A stretch of DNA of 64,000 nucleotides from Hyunsoonleella pacifica (GTDB taxonomy: Bacteria; Bacteroidota; Bacteroidia; Flavobacteriales; Flavobacteriaceae). The stretch lies in assembly GCF_004310335.1 (NCBI RefSeq), contig NZ_SIRS01000001.1, positions 186,001-250,000 on the forward strand, read 5' to 3'. The position numbers and the translations under genes were made by a program. The notes under the pieces are model-generated. The model saw only the letters and a program-made list of their open reading frames with translations. It was not told the DNA's origin and did not search any database. Of this stretch, positions 55,218 to 63,472 are shown piece by piece; position 1 is the first letter of the stretch; each line of letters opens with the position of its first letter.

Positions 55218-55537
55218 TTGATAAACTTTATTGAAGAAAATCCTAAATATTTTGGGATATTCTTTTTACTAATTACCATACTTTGGTTGGTTTGCGGTTT
55301 ATAAGATTAAAAAAAATGAGCCAATAGATTTTAATAATAGAAGCATTGTATTTTAGAATGTTTTTAATTAATGGTTTAGCTCTACTTGTAATGTTATTTA
55401 TTTTAGCATTTTTTTATTATTCGATTGAGTATTTTATTAAAATAGCTACCCCTTTTTCTTTTGATTTTACTAAATCCATAAAATCAATCCACTCAAATTA
55501 TCAACTTCATATAAATTACGAGATACTTAAAAATTAG
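55218..55537 (+). pseudogene. Probable frameshifted remnant of a small membrane protein gene
   Basis: Three successive reading frames give protein-like pieces that join naturally. 55218-55304 (TTG start) encodes NFIEENPKYFGIFFLLITILW and ends in TAA. From about 55300, YKIKKNEPIDFNNRSIVF lies in the +1 frame. From about 55355, RMFLINGLALLVMLFILAFF runs in a third frame to the TAG at 55537. Together they resemble a two-helix membrane protein of roughly 100 residues interrupted twice. I do not recognise the family for certain. It could instead be chance AT-rich coding. The rest of the 556-base gap 55179-55734 holds the nitrate reductase operator and a leader of about 165 bases. Confidence 0.35.
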
Positions 55538-55546
55538 CATTAAAAT

Positions 55547-55568
55547 TAAGTATTAATACTTAGATTTG
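55547..55568 (+). promoter_or_regulatory. Palindromic operator overlapping the -7 element of the nitrate reductase gene
   Basis: TAAGTATTAATACTTA (55547-55562) is a perfect 16-bp palindrome. Its last TA begins the -7 element TAGATTTG (55561-55568). The ATG is at 55735, giving a leader of about 160 bases. The same architecture precedes nirB and the globin gene. Confidence 0.72.
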
Positions 55569-55734
55569 TAAATGCGGTCTTGTTTTATTTCTGTTGCATA
55601 GAACTATTATTTTAAATATAAATTTTACCAAAAATTAAATTTAAAAGACATTTTTTGAAGTATTCAGAATAATAAAGTTAGTGCTTGCTTTCGAAAAATA
55701 AATTATAGTAATTAGTATAAAATGTTGGTTTGAA

Positions 55735-58700
55735 ATGATAAAAAGCGAAGTAAAAACTACCTGTTCTTATTGTGGAGTTGGCTGTGGAATCATTGTTAAG
55801 AAAGATGCCAATAATCAAGTATTCGTTGAAGGCGATAAGGATCATCCCGTAAACAAAGGCATGTTATGTTCCAAAGGCATGAATTTGCATTATGTTGCTA
55901 ACGATACTTCTGATAGGATTTTATATCCAGAAATGCGCTGGAGTAGATCTCATCCTAGAGAACGCGTAAGTTGGGATGATGCTTTAGATAGAGCTGCTAG
56001 CGTTTTTAAATCGATAATTAAAAAACACGGTCCAGATAGTGTTGGGTTTTATGTTTCTGGACAAAGTTTAACAGAAGAATACTATATAGCTAATAAACTA
56101 ACCAAAGGGTTTTTAGGTACAAATAACATAGATACGAACTCACGTTTATGTATGAGTTCAGCTGTGGTTGGTTATAAAAAAACGTTTGGAGAAGATAGTG
56201 TACCTATTTCCTATGCTGATATTGAATTGGCAGATACGTTTTTGATTACAGGAGCAAACCCAGCTTGGTGTCATCCTATTTTATTTAGACGATTAGAAAA
56301 GCATAAAGAGGAAAATCCTGATGTAAAACTTATAGTTGTTGATCCAAGAAAAACGGATACAGCAAATTTTGCAGACTTACATTTGCAACTATTACCAGGA
56401 ACCGATGTAGTACTTTACAATGCTATTGGAAGATGTTTATATAAGCGTGGTTTAATTGATGAAGACTTTATTAAGAATCATACAGAAGGATTTCAAGATT
56501 ATAAAGAGTTAATCTTTAAAACATCATTAAAACAGGCGTCGAAGTTATGTGGTGTGCCAGAAAAGGATATACGTAAAGCTGCTGATATTATCGGACTTTC
56601 AAAAGGCTTTATAAGTATGTGGGCCATGGGCTTAAATCAAAGTGTGGTAGGGACAGATAAGAATGTATCATTACTAAACTTATCTTTAATTACTGGGCAA
56701 GTTGGAAAACCAGGGGCGGGTCCATTTTCATTAACGGGGCAGCCTAATGCCATGGGTGGACGTGAAGTCGGAGGAATGGCAAACCTTTTGGCGGTTCATA
56801 AAGATTTAATGAATGAAGAGCATAGGCGAGAAGTAGCTCAGTTTTGGGGTGTAGATCAAATTAACCCTAAACCCGGATTAACAGCTACCGAAATGTTTGA
56901 TGCTTTAGAAAGTGGCAAAATGAAAGCTGTTTGGATTGCTTGTACAAATCCGTTGGTGAGCTTACCAAATTTAAATCGTGTTGAAAAAGCCATGAAAAAT
57001 GCAAAGTTTGTTGTGGTTCAAGATATATCTCATAAATCAGACACCGTAGCTTTTGGAGATTTGGTACTTCCAGCTGCTGCATGGTTAGAGAAAGAAGGTA
57101 CGATGACAAATTCTGAAAGAAGAATTTCATACTTACCAAAAGAAATTGAAGCCCCAGGAGAAGCAAGGCCTGATGTTGAAATCTTTTGTGATTTTGCACA
57201 GCGTATGGGCTTTAGAGGATTCAATTTTAATAGTGCTAGTGAGATTTATGATGAGTATGCCTCTATGACCAAAGGGACTAATATTGATGTGTCTTACTTA
57301 AACTATGACAGGCTTAAGAATGAAGGTACATTTCAATGGCCCGTGCCTGAGCATAGACATCAAGGAACGTCTAGATTATTTGAAGATAAAAAGTTTTATA
57401 CACCATCACAAAAGGCTAAATTCAATATGCCAACATCAATTGTTAATACATCAGTATTACCAAATGATACTTATCCACTAATTTTAACCACAGGACGTAT
57501 ACGAGACCAATGGCACACCATGACCAAAACGGGTAAAGTGTCGCGTTTAAAAACACATTATCCTACACCTGTTTTAGAAATTCATCCGGTTGATGCCTAT
57601 TTATACAAAATAGAAGATGGAGATATTACTGAAATAAAGAGTGAGAATGGGGAAGTTAGAGTGCGAGCAAGCGTCACAGAAAATATTAAAAAGGGCGTTG
57701 TGTTTTTGCCAATGCACTGGGGAAAACAATTACAAAGTAATTTAAATAGAACCAACAATTTAACAAATACACACGTAGATCCAACATCAAAGGAGCCAGA
57801 TTTTAAGTTTACGCGAGTAATTGTTTCAAAATATAAAAAACAAGCAGAAAAAATCATAATTGCTGGTGCTGGTGCGGCGGCATTTCGCTTTGTTCAGAAT
57901 TATAGAGAGCAAAATGAAACAGATGAAATCCATGTGTTTTCTAAAGAACCCAACCTATTTTACAATAGGGTACTGTTACCTGAGTATGTAACAGAAGAAT
58001 TATCATGGGAACAGCTTTTAAAAATCAAGAAAACAGAGTTAGATAAGCTTAATGTACATCTACATCCAGAAACTACAATATCAAAGATAGATAAAGACAA
58101 CAAAGTAGTTTCGGATAGCAATGGATTAGCACATACTTTTGATAAATTAATTTTAGCTACAGGAAGTCGAGCCTTTGTACCAAAAGATGTGCAAATAGAT
58201 TTGCCTGGACGTTTTACGATGCGAAATAAAATTGATGCTGATAAATTTAAGAAGCACTTAGACGCAACGGGGCTTCCTCCTGAAGAACAACATGTAGTGA
58301 TAGTTGGTGGTGGTTTACTTGGTTTAGAGTTAGCTGCAGCAATGAAACACAAGAATGCTAAAATTACCATTATACAACGGGCATCGCGTTTAATGGAACG
58401 TCAGTTAGATAAAGTATCTAGTAAATTATTAGCCTTAGATGTTCAAGAGCGAGGCATTCAAATTTATTTTGATAATGAAGTAAGTACGGTGTTTGATGAT
58501 GAAGATACAGGAGAATTAAACATCACTTTAAAAAGTGGTAAAAGCATAACAGCTAATGCTATTGTGTATGCTATAGGTACCATTCCTAATGTGGATATTG
58601 CTAGAGCAAATGGTATTGCCTGTAGTAGAGGTGTTAAGGTTAATCAACATTTACAATCCTCACATCCAGATATTTTTGCCATTGGAGAGATAGCAGAATT

Positions 58701-59256
58701 TAATAATCAACTGTTTGGAATTACATCTGCGGCAGAAGAGCAGGCTAATATTTTAGCTAATTTTATTGCAGGAGATGTGAGTAGCTCATATAACGGTTCA
58801 GTATTGATGAATATCTTAAAATTTAACGATTTGAATTTGTGTAGTATTGGAGATATTAGTGTGCCAGAGCGTGATGATAGCTATGAAGAAATCATTTTTA
58901 CAGATATTAAAAAGCGTTATTATAAAAAGTGTATTGTAAAAGATGATCTTTTGGTTGGTGCAGTCTTAATGGGTGATAAAAATGAATTTGCCGAATTTAA
59001 GACGATGATTGAAAGTAAAATTGAAATGGCCGATAAGCGAAACACGTTGCTTAGAGGGTCTTCTAATGATGCACCAATTATAGGAAAGCTAGTGTGTTCA
59101 TGTAGCCAAGTAGGGCAAGGAAATATCGAAGAAACTATCTCGCAAGGATGTACAGATTTTACAGAATTATGTAACAAAACAGGCGCAGGTATAGGTTGTG
59201 GAAGTTGTAAAACAGAAGTTAGAGAAATACTTCAAAATTCAAAAGTATTAGCATAA
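55735..59256 (+). CDS. Assimilatory nitrate reductase fused to FAD/NAD reductase and BFD-like domain
   Basis: Single-chain cytoplasmic nitrate reductase (1173 residues) that can probably take electrons from NAD(P)H itself. N-terminal [4Fe-4S] domain: CSYCGVGCG with Cys10, 13, 17 and Cys45. Molybdopterin oxidoreductase region (about 60-480) with Mo-ligand candidate Cys139 in SRLCMSSAV and GQPNAMGGREVGGMANLL. A molybdopterin dinucleotide-binding domain follows (about 575-690, LTTGRIRDQWHTMTKTG). A pyridine nucleotide-disulphide oxidoreductase domain (about 700-1000, IIAGAGAAAFRFVQ, LATGSRAFVP and VIVGGGLLGLELAAA) resembles the front half of NirB. The end is a BFD-like [2Fe-2S] domain (CSCSQVGQGNIEE and GAGIGCGSCKTE). 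In many bacteria these modules are on separate proteins. The next gene overlaps its stop by one base. Confidence 0.92.
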   Translation: MIKSEVKTTCSYCGVGCGIIVKKDANNQVFVEGDKDHPVNKGMLCSKGMNLHYVANDTSDRILYPEMRWSRSHPRERVSWDDALDRAASVFKSIIKKHGPDSVGFYVSGQSLTEEYYIANKLTKGFLGTNNIDTNSRLCMSSAVVGYKKTFGEDSVPISYADIELADTFLITGANPAWCHPILFRRLEKHKEENPDVKLIVVDPRKTDTANFADLHLQLLPGTDVVLYNAIGRCLYKRGLIDEDFIKNHTEGFQDYKELIFKTSLKQASKLCGVPEKDIRKAADIIGLSKGFISMWAMGLNQSVVGTDKNVSLLNLSLITGQVGKPGAGPFSLTGQPNAMGGREVGGMANLLAVHKDLMNEEHRREVAQFWGVDQINPKPGLTATEMFDALESGKMKAVWIACTNPLVSLPNLNRVEKAMKNAKFVVVQDISHKSDTVAFGDLVLPAAAWLEKEGTMTNSERRISYLPKEIEAPGEARPDVEIFCDFAQRMGFRGFNFNSASEIYDEYASMTKGTNIDVSYLNYDRLKNEGTFQWPVPEHRHQGTSRLFEDKKFYTPSQKAKFNMPTSIVNTSVLPNDTYPLILTTGRIRDQWHTMTKTGKVSRLKTHYPTPVLEIHPVDAYLYKIEDGDITEIKSENGEVRVRASVTENIKKGVVFLPMHWGKQLQSNLNRTNNLTNTHVDPTSKEPDFKFTRVIVSKYKKQAEKIIIAGAGAAAFRFVQNYREQNETDEIHVFSKEPNLFYNRVLLPEYVTEELSWEQLLKIKKTELDKLNVHLHPETTISKIDKDNKVVSDSNGLAHTFDKLILATGSRAFVPKDVQIDLPGRFTMRNKIDADKFKKHLDATGLPPEEQHVVIVGGGLLGLELAAAMKHKNAKITIIQRASRLMERQLDKVSSKLLALDVQERGIQIYFDNEVSTVFDDEDTGELNITLKSGKSITANAIVYAIGTIPNVDIARANGIACSRGVKVNQHLQSSHPDIFAIGEIAEFNNQLFGITSAAEEQANILANFIAGDVSSSYNGSVLMNILKFNDLNLCSIGDISVPERDDSYEEIIFTDIKKRYYKKCIVKDDLLVGAVLMGDKNEFAEFKTMIESKIEMADKRNTLLRGSSNDAPIIGKLVCSCSQVGQGNIEETISQGCTDFTELCNKTGAGIGCGSCKTEVREILQNSKVLA

Positions 59257-60695
59257 TGGAGCCATACAGATTAATGATTAACGGCGGTGTATTATCACCA
59301 GGAGAATTAAAATATATTTGTGAAGCTGCTGAAGGTTTAGGATTAGATGCTATATCTTTTGGATCACGACAAGACATTATTTTTCCAGAGGAAATCGATG
59401 AAAGTAAGTTTAGTCAATTTGATAAAATACAATTTGTAAAACCTAAGAGAGACGGTGTAGAAAATATAGCGTCATCTTATGTATCCTCTGAAATTTTACC
59501 AAGTACCTCTTGGTTAACCAGTGATAGGTATCTGTATGTTTTAGAGCAGTTTAAACACAACCCAAAACTTAGGATTAATGTAATAGATCCTAAACAGCGC
59601 TTAGTACCTTTGTTTACAGGTAACGTGAATTTTATAGCTTCAGAGCATGAAGATTACTGGTATTTATACTTGCGATTACCAGGTTGGGAAAATACCAAAA
59701 TGTATCCCGCTTTAATTTATAGTTGGGATATGGATAAAGTCGAACTCGCCATAGAGAATATTTTAATTGAGGAACCCGAAACCATAGATATGGTTTTTGA
59801 TTTGGTTAATGATGCTATTGAAACAAATAATCGTACAGTAGATAAACCCTTAGAAGTGCCTTTTTACCCTTTTCCATACTATGAAGGTATGAATCGTATC
59901 GGGCCAGATAGGTATTGGTTAGGATTATATTGGAGAAACAACCGTTATGATTTGCCCTTTTTAAAGGCTATGTGCGATTTATGTTCAGAAAACAAAATAG
60001 GAAAAATATCTATTACGCCATGGAAGTCGTTTATTGTTAAAGGGATTCCGTTACATTCAAAATTAAAATGGGAAAAATTCTTAGGTAAATTTGGAATTAA
60101 TGTGCGTCATTCCATGTTGGAAATGAACTGGCATCTTCCCGTAAACGACAAAGAAGCGCTTAATCTAAAAAAGTACTTAGTAACAAATTTTGACCAAAAT
60201 GATATTAGTACTTACGGACTTACTTTTGGTATTACTAGTTACGATAGTGATACATATAATTTTACATCAATTGTAGTCGAAAAGAATAGGCAACCAGAAG
60301 TTAAAAGTGATTTTAAAATAAGGGATACGTATAATTTATTATATGCAAAAAATTTCGACCCAAATACTCGCAAATATATTGTGCATGTTCAAGATGTAGA
60401 TAAAGTAGAATTGCCAGGCTTACTTATGGAATTAAGTAAATTATATTTTGAGCGTTTAGGAGATGAAAAAGAAGAAGAGCTATTACCTCAAACACAAAAG
60501 ATAAGTAGAGAAGAAGAAGTATACCAATGTTCAGAATGTTTAACAGTGTATAGTGAGGCTTATGGAGATGTTACGCAAAATATACCACCCAATACACCAT
60601 TTGATGAATTGCCAGATACTTATGAATGTTCACTTTGTGAAGCTTCAAAGCAAAGTTTTGTAAAGAAAACGTTTCAACTTGTAAATAATCCTTAA
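59256..60695 (+). CDS. Nitrite/sulfite-reductase-like protein with C-terminal rubredoxin domain
   Basis: Cytoplasmic protein of 479 residues. The N-terminal part (about 1-75 and again about 205-300) looks like nitrite/sulfite reductase ferredoxin-like half domains: RLMINGGVLSPGELKYICEAAEGLGLDAISFG, and YYEGMNRIGPDRYWLGLYWRN. I see no siroheme/4Fe-4S Cys set, so it probably does not reduce nitrite on its own. The C-terminus is a rubredoxin, with iron ligands Cys425, Cys428, Cys458 and Cys461 and the NIPPNTPFDELPDTYECSLC pattern. Its ATG shares a base with the stop codon of the nitrate reductase gene (TAATG), so translation is coupled. It is most likely an electron carrier or assembly partner for that enzyme. 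Confidence 0.8.
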   Translation: MEPYRLMINGGVLSPGELKYICEAAEGLGLDAISFGSRQDIIFPEEIDESKFSQFDKIQFVKPKRDGVENIASSYVSSEILPSTSWLTSDRYLYVLEQFKHNPKLRINVIDPKQRLVPLFTGNVNFIASEHEDYWYLYLRLPGWENTKMYPALIYSWDMDKVELAIENILIEEPETIDMVFDLVNDAIETNNRTVDKPLEVPFYPFPYYEGMNRIGPDRYWLGLYWRNNRYDLPFLKAMCDLCSENKIGKISITPWKSFIVKGIPLHSKLKWEKFLGKFGINVRHSMLEMNWHLPVNDKEALNLKKYLVTNFDQNDISTYGLTFGITSYDSDTYNFTSIVVEKNRQPEVKSDFKIRDTYNLLYAKNFDPNTRKYIVHVQDVDKVELPGLLMELSKLYFERLGDEKEEELLPQTQKISREEEVYQCSECLTVYSEAYGDVTQNIPPNTPFDELPDTYECSLCEASKQSFVKKTFQLVNNP

Positions 60696-60726
60696 ATTAA
60701 ATAATGTTAAACCAATTCGTAGTACT

Positions 60727-61458
60727 TTGATTAGTGGTAAAATAGAACATATAACAGAAGGTTTTTGCAATGTTTGTAGCAAAACAAATTGTTTGGTACA
60801 TAACCATCACGAAGTGCTGTTCAATCCTAATTTATCACAAAAAAGTACCCTGTTAAAATGTAAAAAAGGACAACAGTTTATTATGGAGGGGGCTCCAGTA
60901 AATGGACTTTTCTTTATAAAATCAGGTACTGTAAAAGTATTTAGAACGGGTATTAATGGGAGAGAGCAAATCGTTCGCTTTGCTAAACCATGCGAAATTA
61001 TCGGTCATCGAGGTTTTGGTACACAAGAATACTATTCTATTGGGGCTATAGCATTGCAAGAAACTACACTGCACTATTTTTCTAAAGAACATCTACAAAA
61101 AATTCTCTTAGATAATCCTAAGTTTACTTATGATATGATGTTGTTTTATGCAAACGAGCTTAACCGAAGTGAAAACAAGGTAAAGTCTATTTCACAAATG
61201 ACGGTTCGTGAGCGTGTTATCGATTCGTTATTATATATCCATAGAAAGTTTGGAGAGCTTAATGGATTCTTAAACTTGCCCTTAAGTCGTAAGGAATATG
61301 CAGATTATTCGGGAACAACTGAAGAACAAGTTATTCGTGTATTTTCAGCTTTAAAAAAGGAAAAACTAATTTCTGCTCAAGGAAAGAAAATTCGAATATC
61401 AAATATTCAATCACTAAAAAAAGAAATAAGCGACCATAACTATTTCTTAGATACTTAA
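60727..61458 (+). CDS. Crp/Fnr family regulator with N-terminal Cys cluster
   Basis: Transcription factor of 243 residues. A cyclic-nucleotide-type sensor domain (about 40-150) includes FIMEGAPVNGLFFIKSGTVKVFR and is followed by a winged-helix domain (about 160-240) with LPLSRKEYADYSGTTEEQVIRVFSAL; the Glu and Arg of this helix are the usual DNA contacts. The N-terminus has Cys14, Cys17 and Cys22, with further Cys45 and Cys89; FNR uses a C-x2-C-x5-C set plus one more Cys for an oxygen-sensing [4Fe-4S] cluster, so redox or NO sensing is plausible. I accept the TTG at 60727 because it includes the Cys set and no in-frame upstream ATG exists; the next Met (residue 53) would cut the domain. It lies 31 bases after the rubredoxin gene. 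Confidence 0.85.
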   Translation: MISGKIEHITEGFCNVCSKTNCLVHNHHEVLFNPNLSQKSTLLKCKKGQQFIMEGAPVNGLFFIKSGTVKVFRTGINGREQIVRFAKPCEIIGHRGFGTQEYYSIGAIALQETTLHYFSKEHLQKILLDNPKFTYDMMLFYANELNRSENKVKSISQMTVRERVIDSLLYIHRKFGELNGFLNLPLSRKEYADYSGTTEEQVIRVFSALKKEKLISAQGKKIRISNIQSLKKEISDHNYFLDT

Positions 61459-61597
61459 TTATACTTAGTTTTTGTAAGTGTTTTATATAAATTAATGATT
61501 TTTCTGCGTTTTGTCAGCTTTTTAGCTGGATAAAAAGACCATTCTCTACTGTTTTATTTCATGATTAGTTAGAATTATAGGTTCTATTTTTGTTTTC

Positions 61598-61621
61598 AGT
61601 AAGTATTAATACTTACTTTTT
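61598..61621 (+). promoter_or_regulatory. Palindromic operator overlapping the -7 element of the globin gene
   Basis: agtaagtattaatacttact (61598-61617) is a perfect 20-bp palindrome that contains the 16-bp TAAGTATTAATACTTA core. Its TA at 61614-61615 begins TACTTTTT, one base from the TAnnTTTG consensus. The ATG follows at 61648. It lies just after the Crp/Fnr gene. Confidence 0.72.
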
Positions 61622-61647
61622 AAGTAAACAGACTAACACATATAATC

Positions 61648-62061
61648 ATGGAAGCAAAAACAGTAACATTAGTACAAGAATCTTTTGAAAAAGTAAAACC
61701 TATCGCTCCTCAAGCAGCTGAAATATTTTATGCCAAACTGTTTGAACTAGATCCTAAACTTAAGCCTTTATTTCCTAGTAGTGACGATGCAATGAAAACC
61801 CAAGGCAATAAATTAATGAGTATGCTAGCCGCAGCAGTAGCCGGATTAAATAATCTAGATGCGTTAGTGCCAGTTTTACAGAATTTAGGAAAACGACATG
61901 TTGACTATAACGTAGAAGCGTCTCATTACCATACTGTAGGGGCTGCTTTATTGGGAACTTTAGAAGCAGGATTAGGTGATGAATTTACACCAGAGGTAAA
62001 AACAGCTTGGACAGATGTTTATGGTGTGATGTCTAATGTTATGATAGAAGCTGCATACTAA
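61648..62061 (+). CDS. Single-domain globin
   Basis: Cytoplasmic haem protein of 137 residues with the flavohaemoglobin-type globin pattern but no reductase domain. Strings: LVQESFEKVKPIAPQAAEIFYAKLFELDPKLKPLF (helices A-C with the CD1 Phe), MKTQGNKLMSMLAAAVAGL (helix E), and LGKRHVDYNVEASHYHTVGAALLGTL, where His in KRHVDY is the likely proximal ligand. Single-domain globins of this type bind O2 or NO and often serve in NO detoxification. It follows the operator shared with nirB and the nitrate reductase, and is 19 bases before a haem-sensor-type lipoprotein gene. An FAD/NAD reductase gene lies further down the same run and could be its electron donor. Confidence 0.9.
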   Translation: MEAKTVTLVQESFEKVKPIAPQAAEIFYAKLFELDPKLKPLFPSSDDAMKTQGNKLMSMLAAAVAGLNNLDALVPVLQNLGKRHVDYNVEASHYHTVGAALLGTLEAGLGDEFTPEVKTAWTDVYGVMSNVMIEAAY

Positions 62062-62080
62062 CAACTTAAAACTTTAATTT

Positions 62081-62893
62081 ATGAAATCTATAAAGAAACA
62101 ATTATTGACTTTGGTTTTACTAGTACTATTATCTTCTTGTGGTGGTGTTCCAGAAGAAAAAGCTGCAGCATCTGGAGAAGAAAAAGTATTTGCTGTAGAA
62201 GAAGTTTTAGAAATGGTGGCTAAAGAAAATGATGTTACCAGAACATTATACACTAAAGCCATTGTGGGTAAAGGAAAAAAGCAAGGTATGAAATTTGATG
62301 AAGATTGGAGAAAAGACGACGTAGAAGCAGGCCCTTTACCAGCACTGTTTTTAAGAGGCGTGGCAACCAGTATTAGAAAAGGTCCAGTACCGTTAGGTTT
62401 ATACTTAGGATCTGATTTTCCAGTTAATGCAGCCAATAAATTTGAAGGTAAACAAGCAGAATTATTTACAGAGATAAAACAAGACCAAAAACCTCAATTT
62501 TTTTACGATGAAGAGCAAAAGCTGCATACCGCTATGTTTGCAGATTTAGCTAGTGCAGGGGCTTGTGTGTCATGCCATAACGATCATCCACAAACCTCAA
62601 AATCCGATTGGAAGTTAGGAGATGTTATGGGTGCTACCACATGGCAATATCCCAAAGACTCATTAACCTATAAGGAAACAGTAGCGGTTTTAAATTCTTA
62701 TGCTAAAGGTACTGTAGATATTTACATGGAATACTTAGATGAAATAGAAGCTTTTAAAGAAAGTGACAAACCAGAAATAGGAGATAAATGGCCAGCAGAG
62801 GGTAACTACCTTCCAACACCAGAAGTGTTTTTAGACAGTGTACACAAACTATCCTCTTATGAAACTATGAAACATTTAGTAGCTGCAAAATAA
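62081..62893 (+). CDS. Tll0287-like (DUF3365) c-type haem lipoprotein
   Basis: Exported lipoprotein of 270 residues. The signal ends LVLLSSC (lipid Cys about 20). The domain resembles Tll0287/DUF3365 sensor-type haem proteins: VAKENDVTRTLYTKAIVGKG, GPLPALFLRGVATSI and the c-type haem motif CVSCH within SAGACVSCHNDHPQTSK, followed by WKLGDVMGATTWQYP. Proteins of this family bind one haem covalently and are linked to redox sensing or electron transfer. It lies between the globin and a membrane cytochrome-like gene, with spacers of 19 and 2 bases, suggesting a short electron chain. The reaction it supports is unknown. Confidence 0.82.
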   Translation: MKSIKKQLLTLVLLVLLSSCGGVPEEKAAASGEEKVFAVEEVLEMVAKENDVTRTLYTKAIVGKGKKQGMKFDEDWRKDDVEAGPLPALFLRGVATSIRKGPVPLGLYLGSDFPVNAANKFEGKQAELFTEIKQDQKPQFFYDEEQKLHTAMFADLASAGACVSCHNDHPQTSKSDWKLGDVMGATTWQYPKDSLTYKETVAVLNSYAKGTVDIYMEYLDEIEAFKESDKPEIGDKWPAEGNYLPTPEVFLDSVHKLSSYETMKHLVAAK

Positions 62894-62895
62894 CT

Positions 62896-63465
62896 TTGTT
62901 TAGTGTTAAAGATTGCAATCTTGCCCATTATTTGTTTATGTTTTTGGGCAGATTGCAATTCTTTTTAATTATCCCTTTTTCTATGGTTTTAAATAAAAAT
63001 AAATCCACTATTGTAGGCTTGGTGCTGCTTTTAGCTTTCTTTATTCAGTATATTTTAAAACTAGAATGGAGTTGGTTGTTTTTGTTACAGCAAGACGAAA
63101 TGTATAAACGCTGGTCTGGATTATTTTTGGCAATTTTCATTTTATTTCAGTGGGTGCTGTCTTTAACAAGAACTGTTAAAAAATGGAAAAAACATGCTAT
63201 GAAGATGCAATCCATTCATAAATGGGTGGGAGCATTAAGTCCTATATTTTTTTATATACATAGTATGAGTTTGGGGTATGGATATTTACTATTGTTATCA
63301 TATATCTTCTTTTCCAATACAATATTAGGATACTTTAATTTAGATGTGTTAAAAAACAATAGTGATGCTTTGTTTAAAGGATGGATGATTACTCATGTAA
63401 CATTGTCTTTAGTTGTTTCAATTATGATGCTATTTCACATCACTATGGTGTTTTATTATAAATAA
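62896..63465 (+). CDS. Polytopic membrane protein, ferric-reductase-like
   Basis: Inner-membrane protein (189 residues) with about five or six hydrophobic helices. His residues in QSIHKWVGALSPIFFYIHSM and in THVTLSLVVSIMMLFHITM are placed like the haem-binding His pairs of cytochrome b-type ferric reductase membrane domains. The assigned start is the TTG 2 bases after the previous stop, which keeps the first helix whole; an ATG at 62938 is an alternative that would remove 14 residues. It sits between a c-type haem lipoprotein and an FAD/NAD reductase gene (7 bases later), the pattern of a transmembrane electron-transfer module. Exact function is inference. Confidence 0.65.
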   Translation: MFSVKDCNLAHYLFMFLGRLQFFLIIPFSMVLNKNKSTIVGLVLLLAFFIQYILKLEWSWLFLLQQDEMYKRWSGLFLAIFILFQWVLSLTRTVKKWKKHAMKMQSIHKWVGALSPIFFYIHSMSLGYGYLLLLSYIFFSNTILGYFNLDVLKNNSDALFKGWMITHVTLSLVVSIMMLFHITMVFYYK

Positions 63466-63472
63466 AAAAGAT

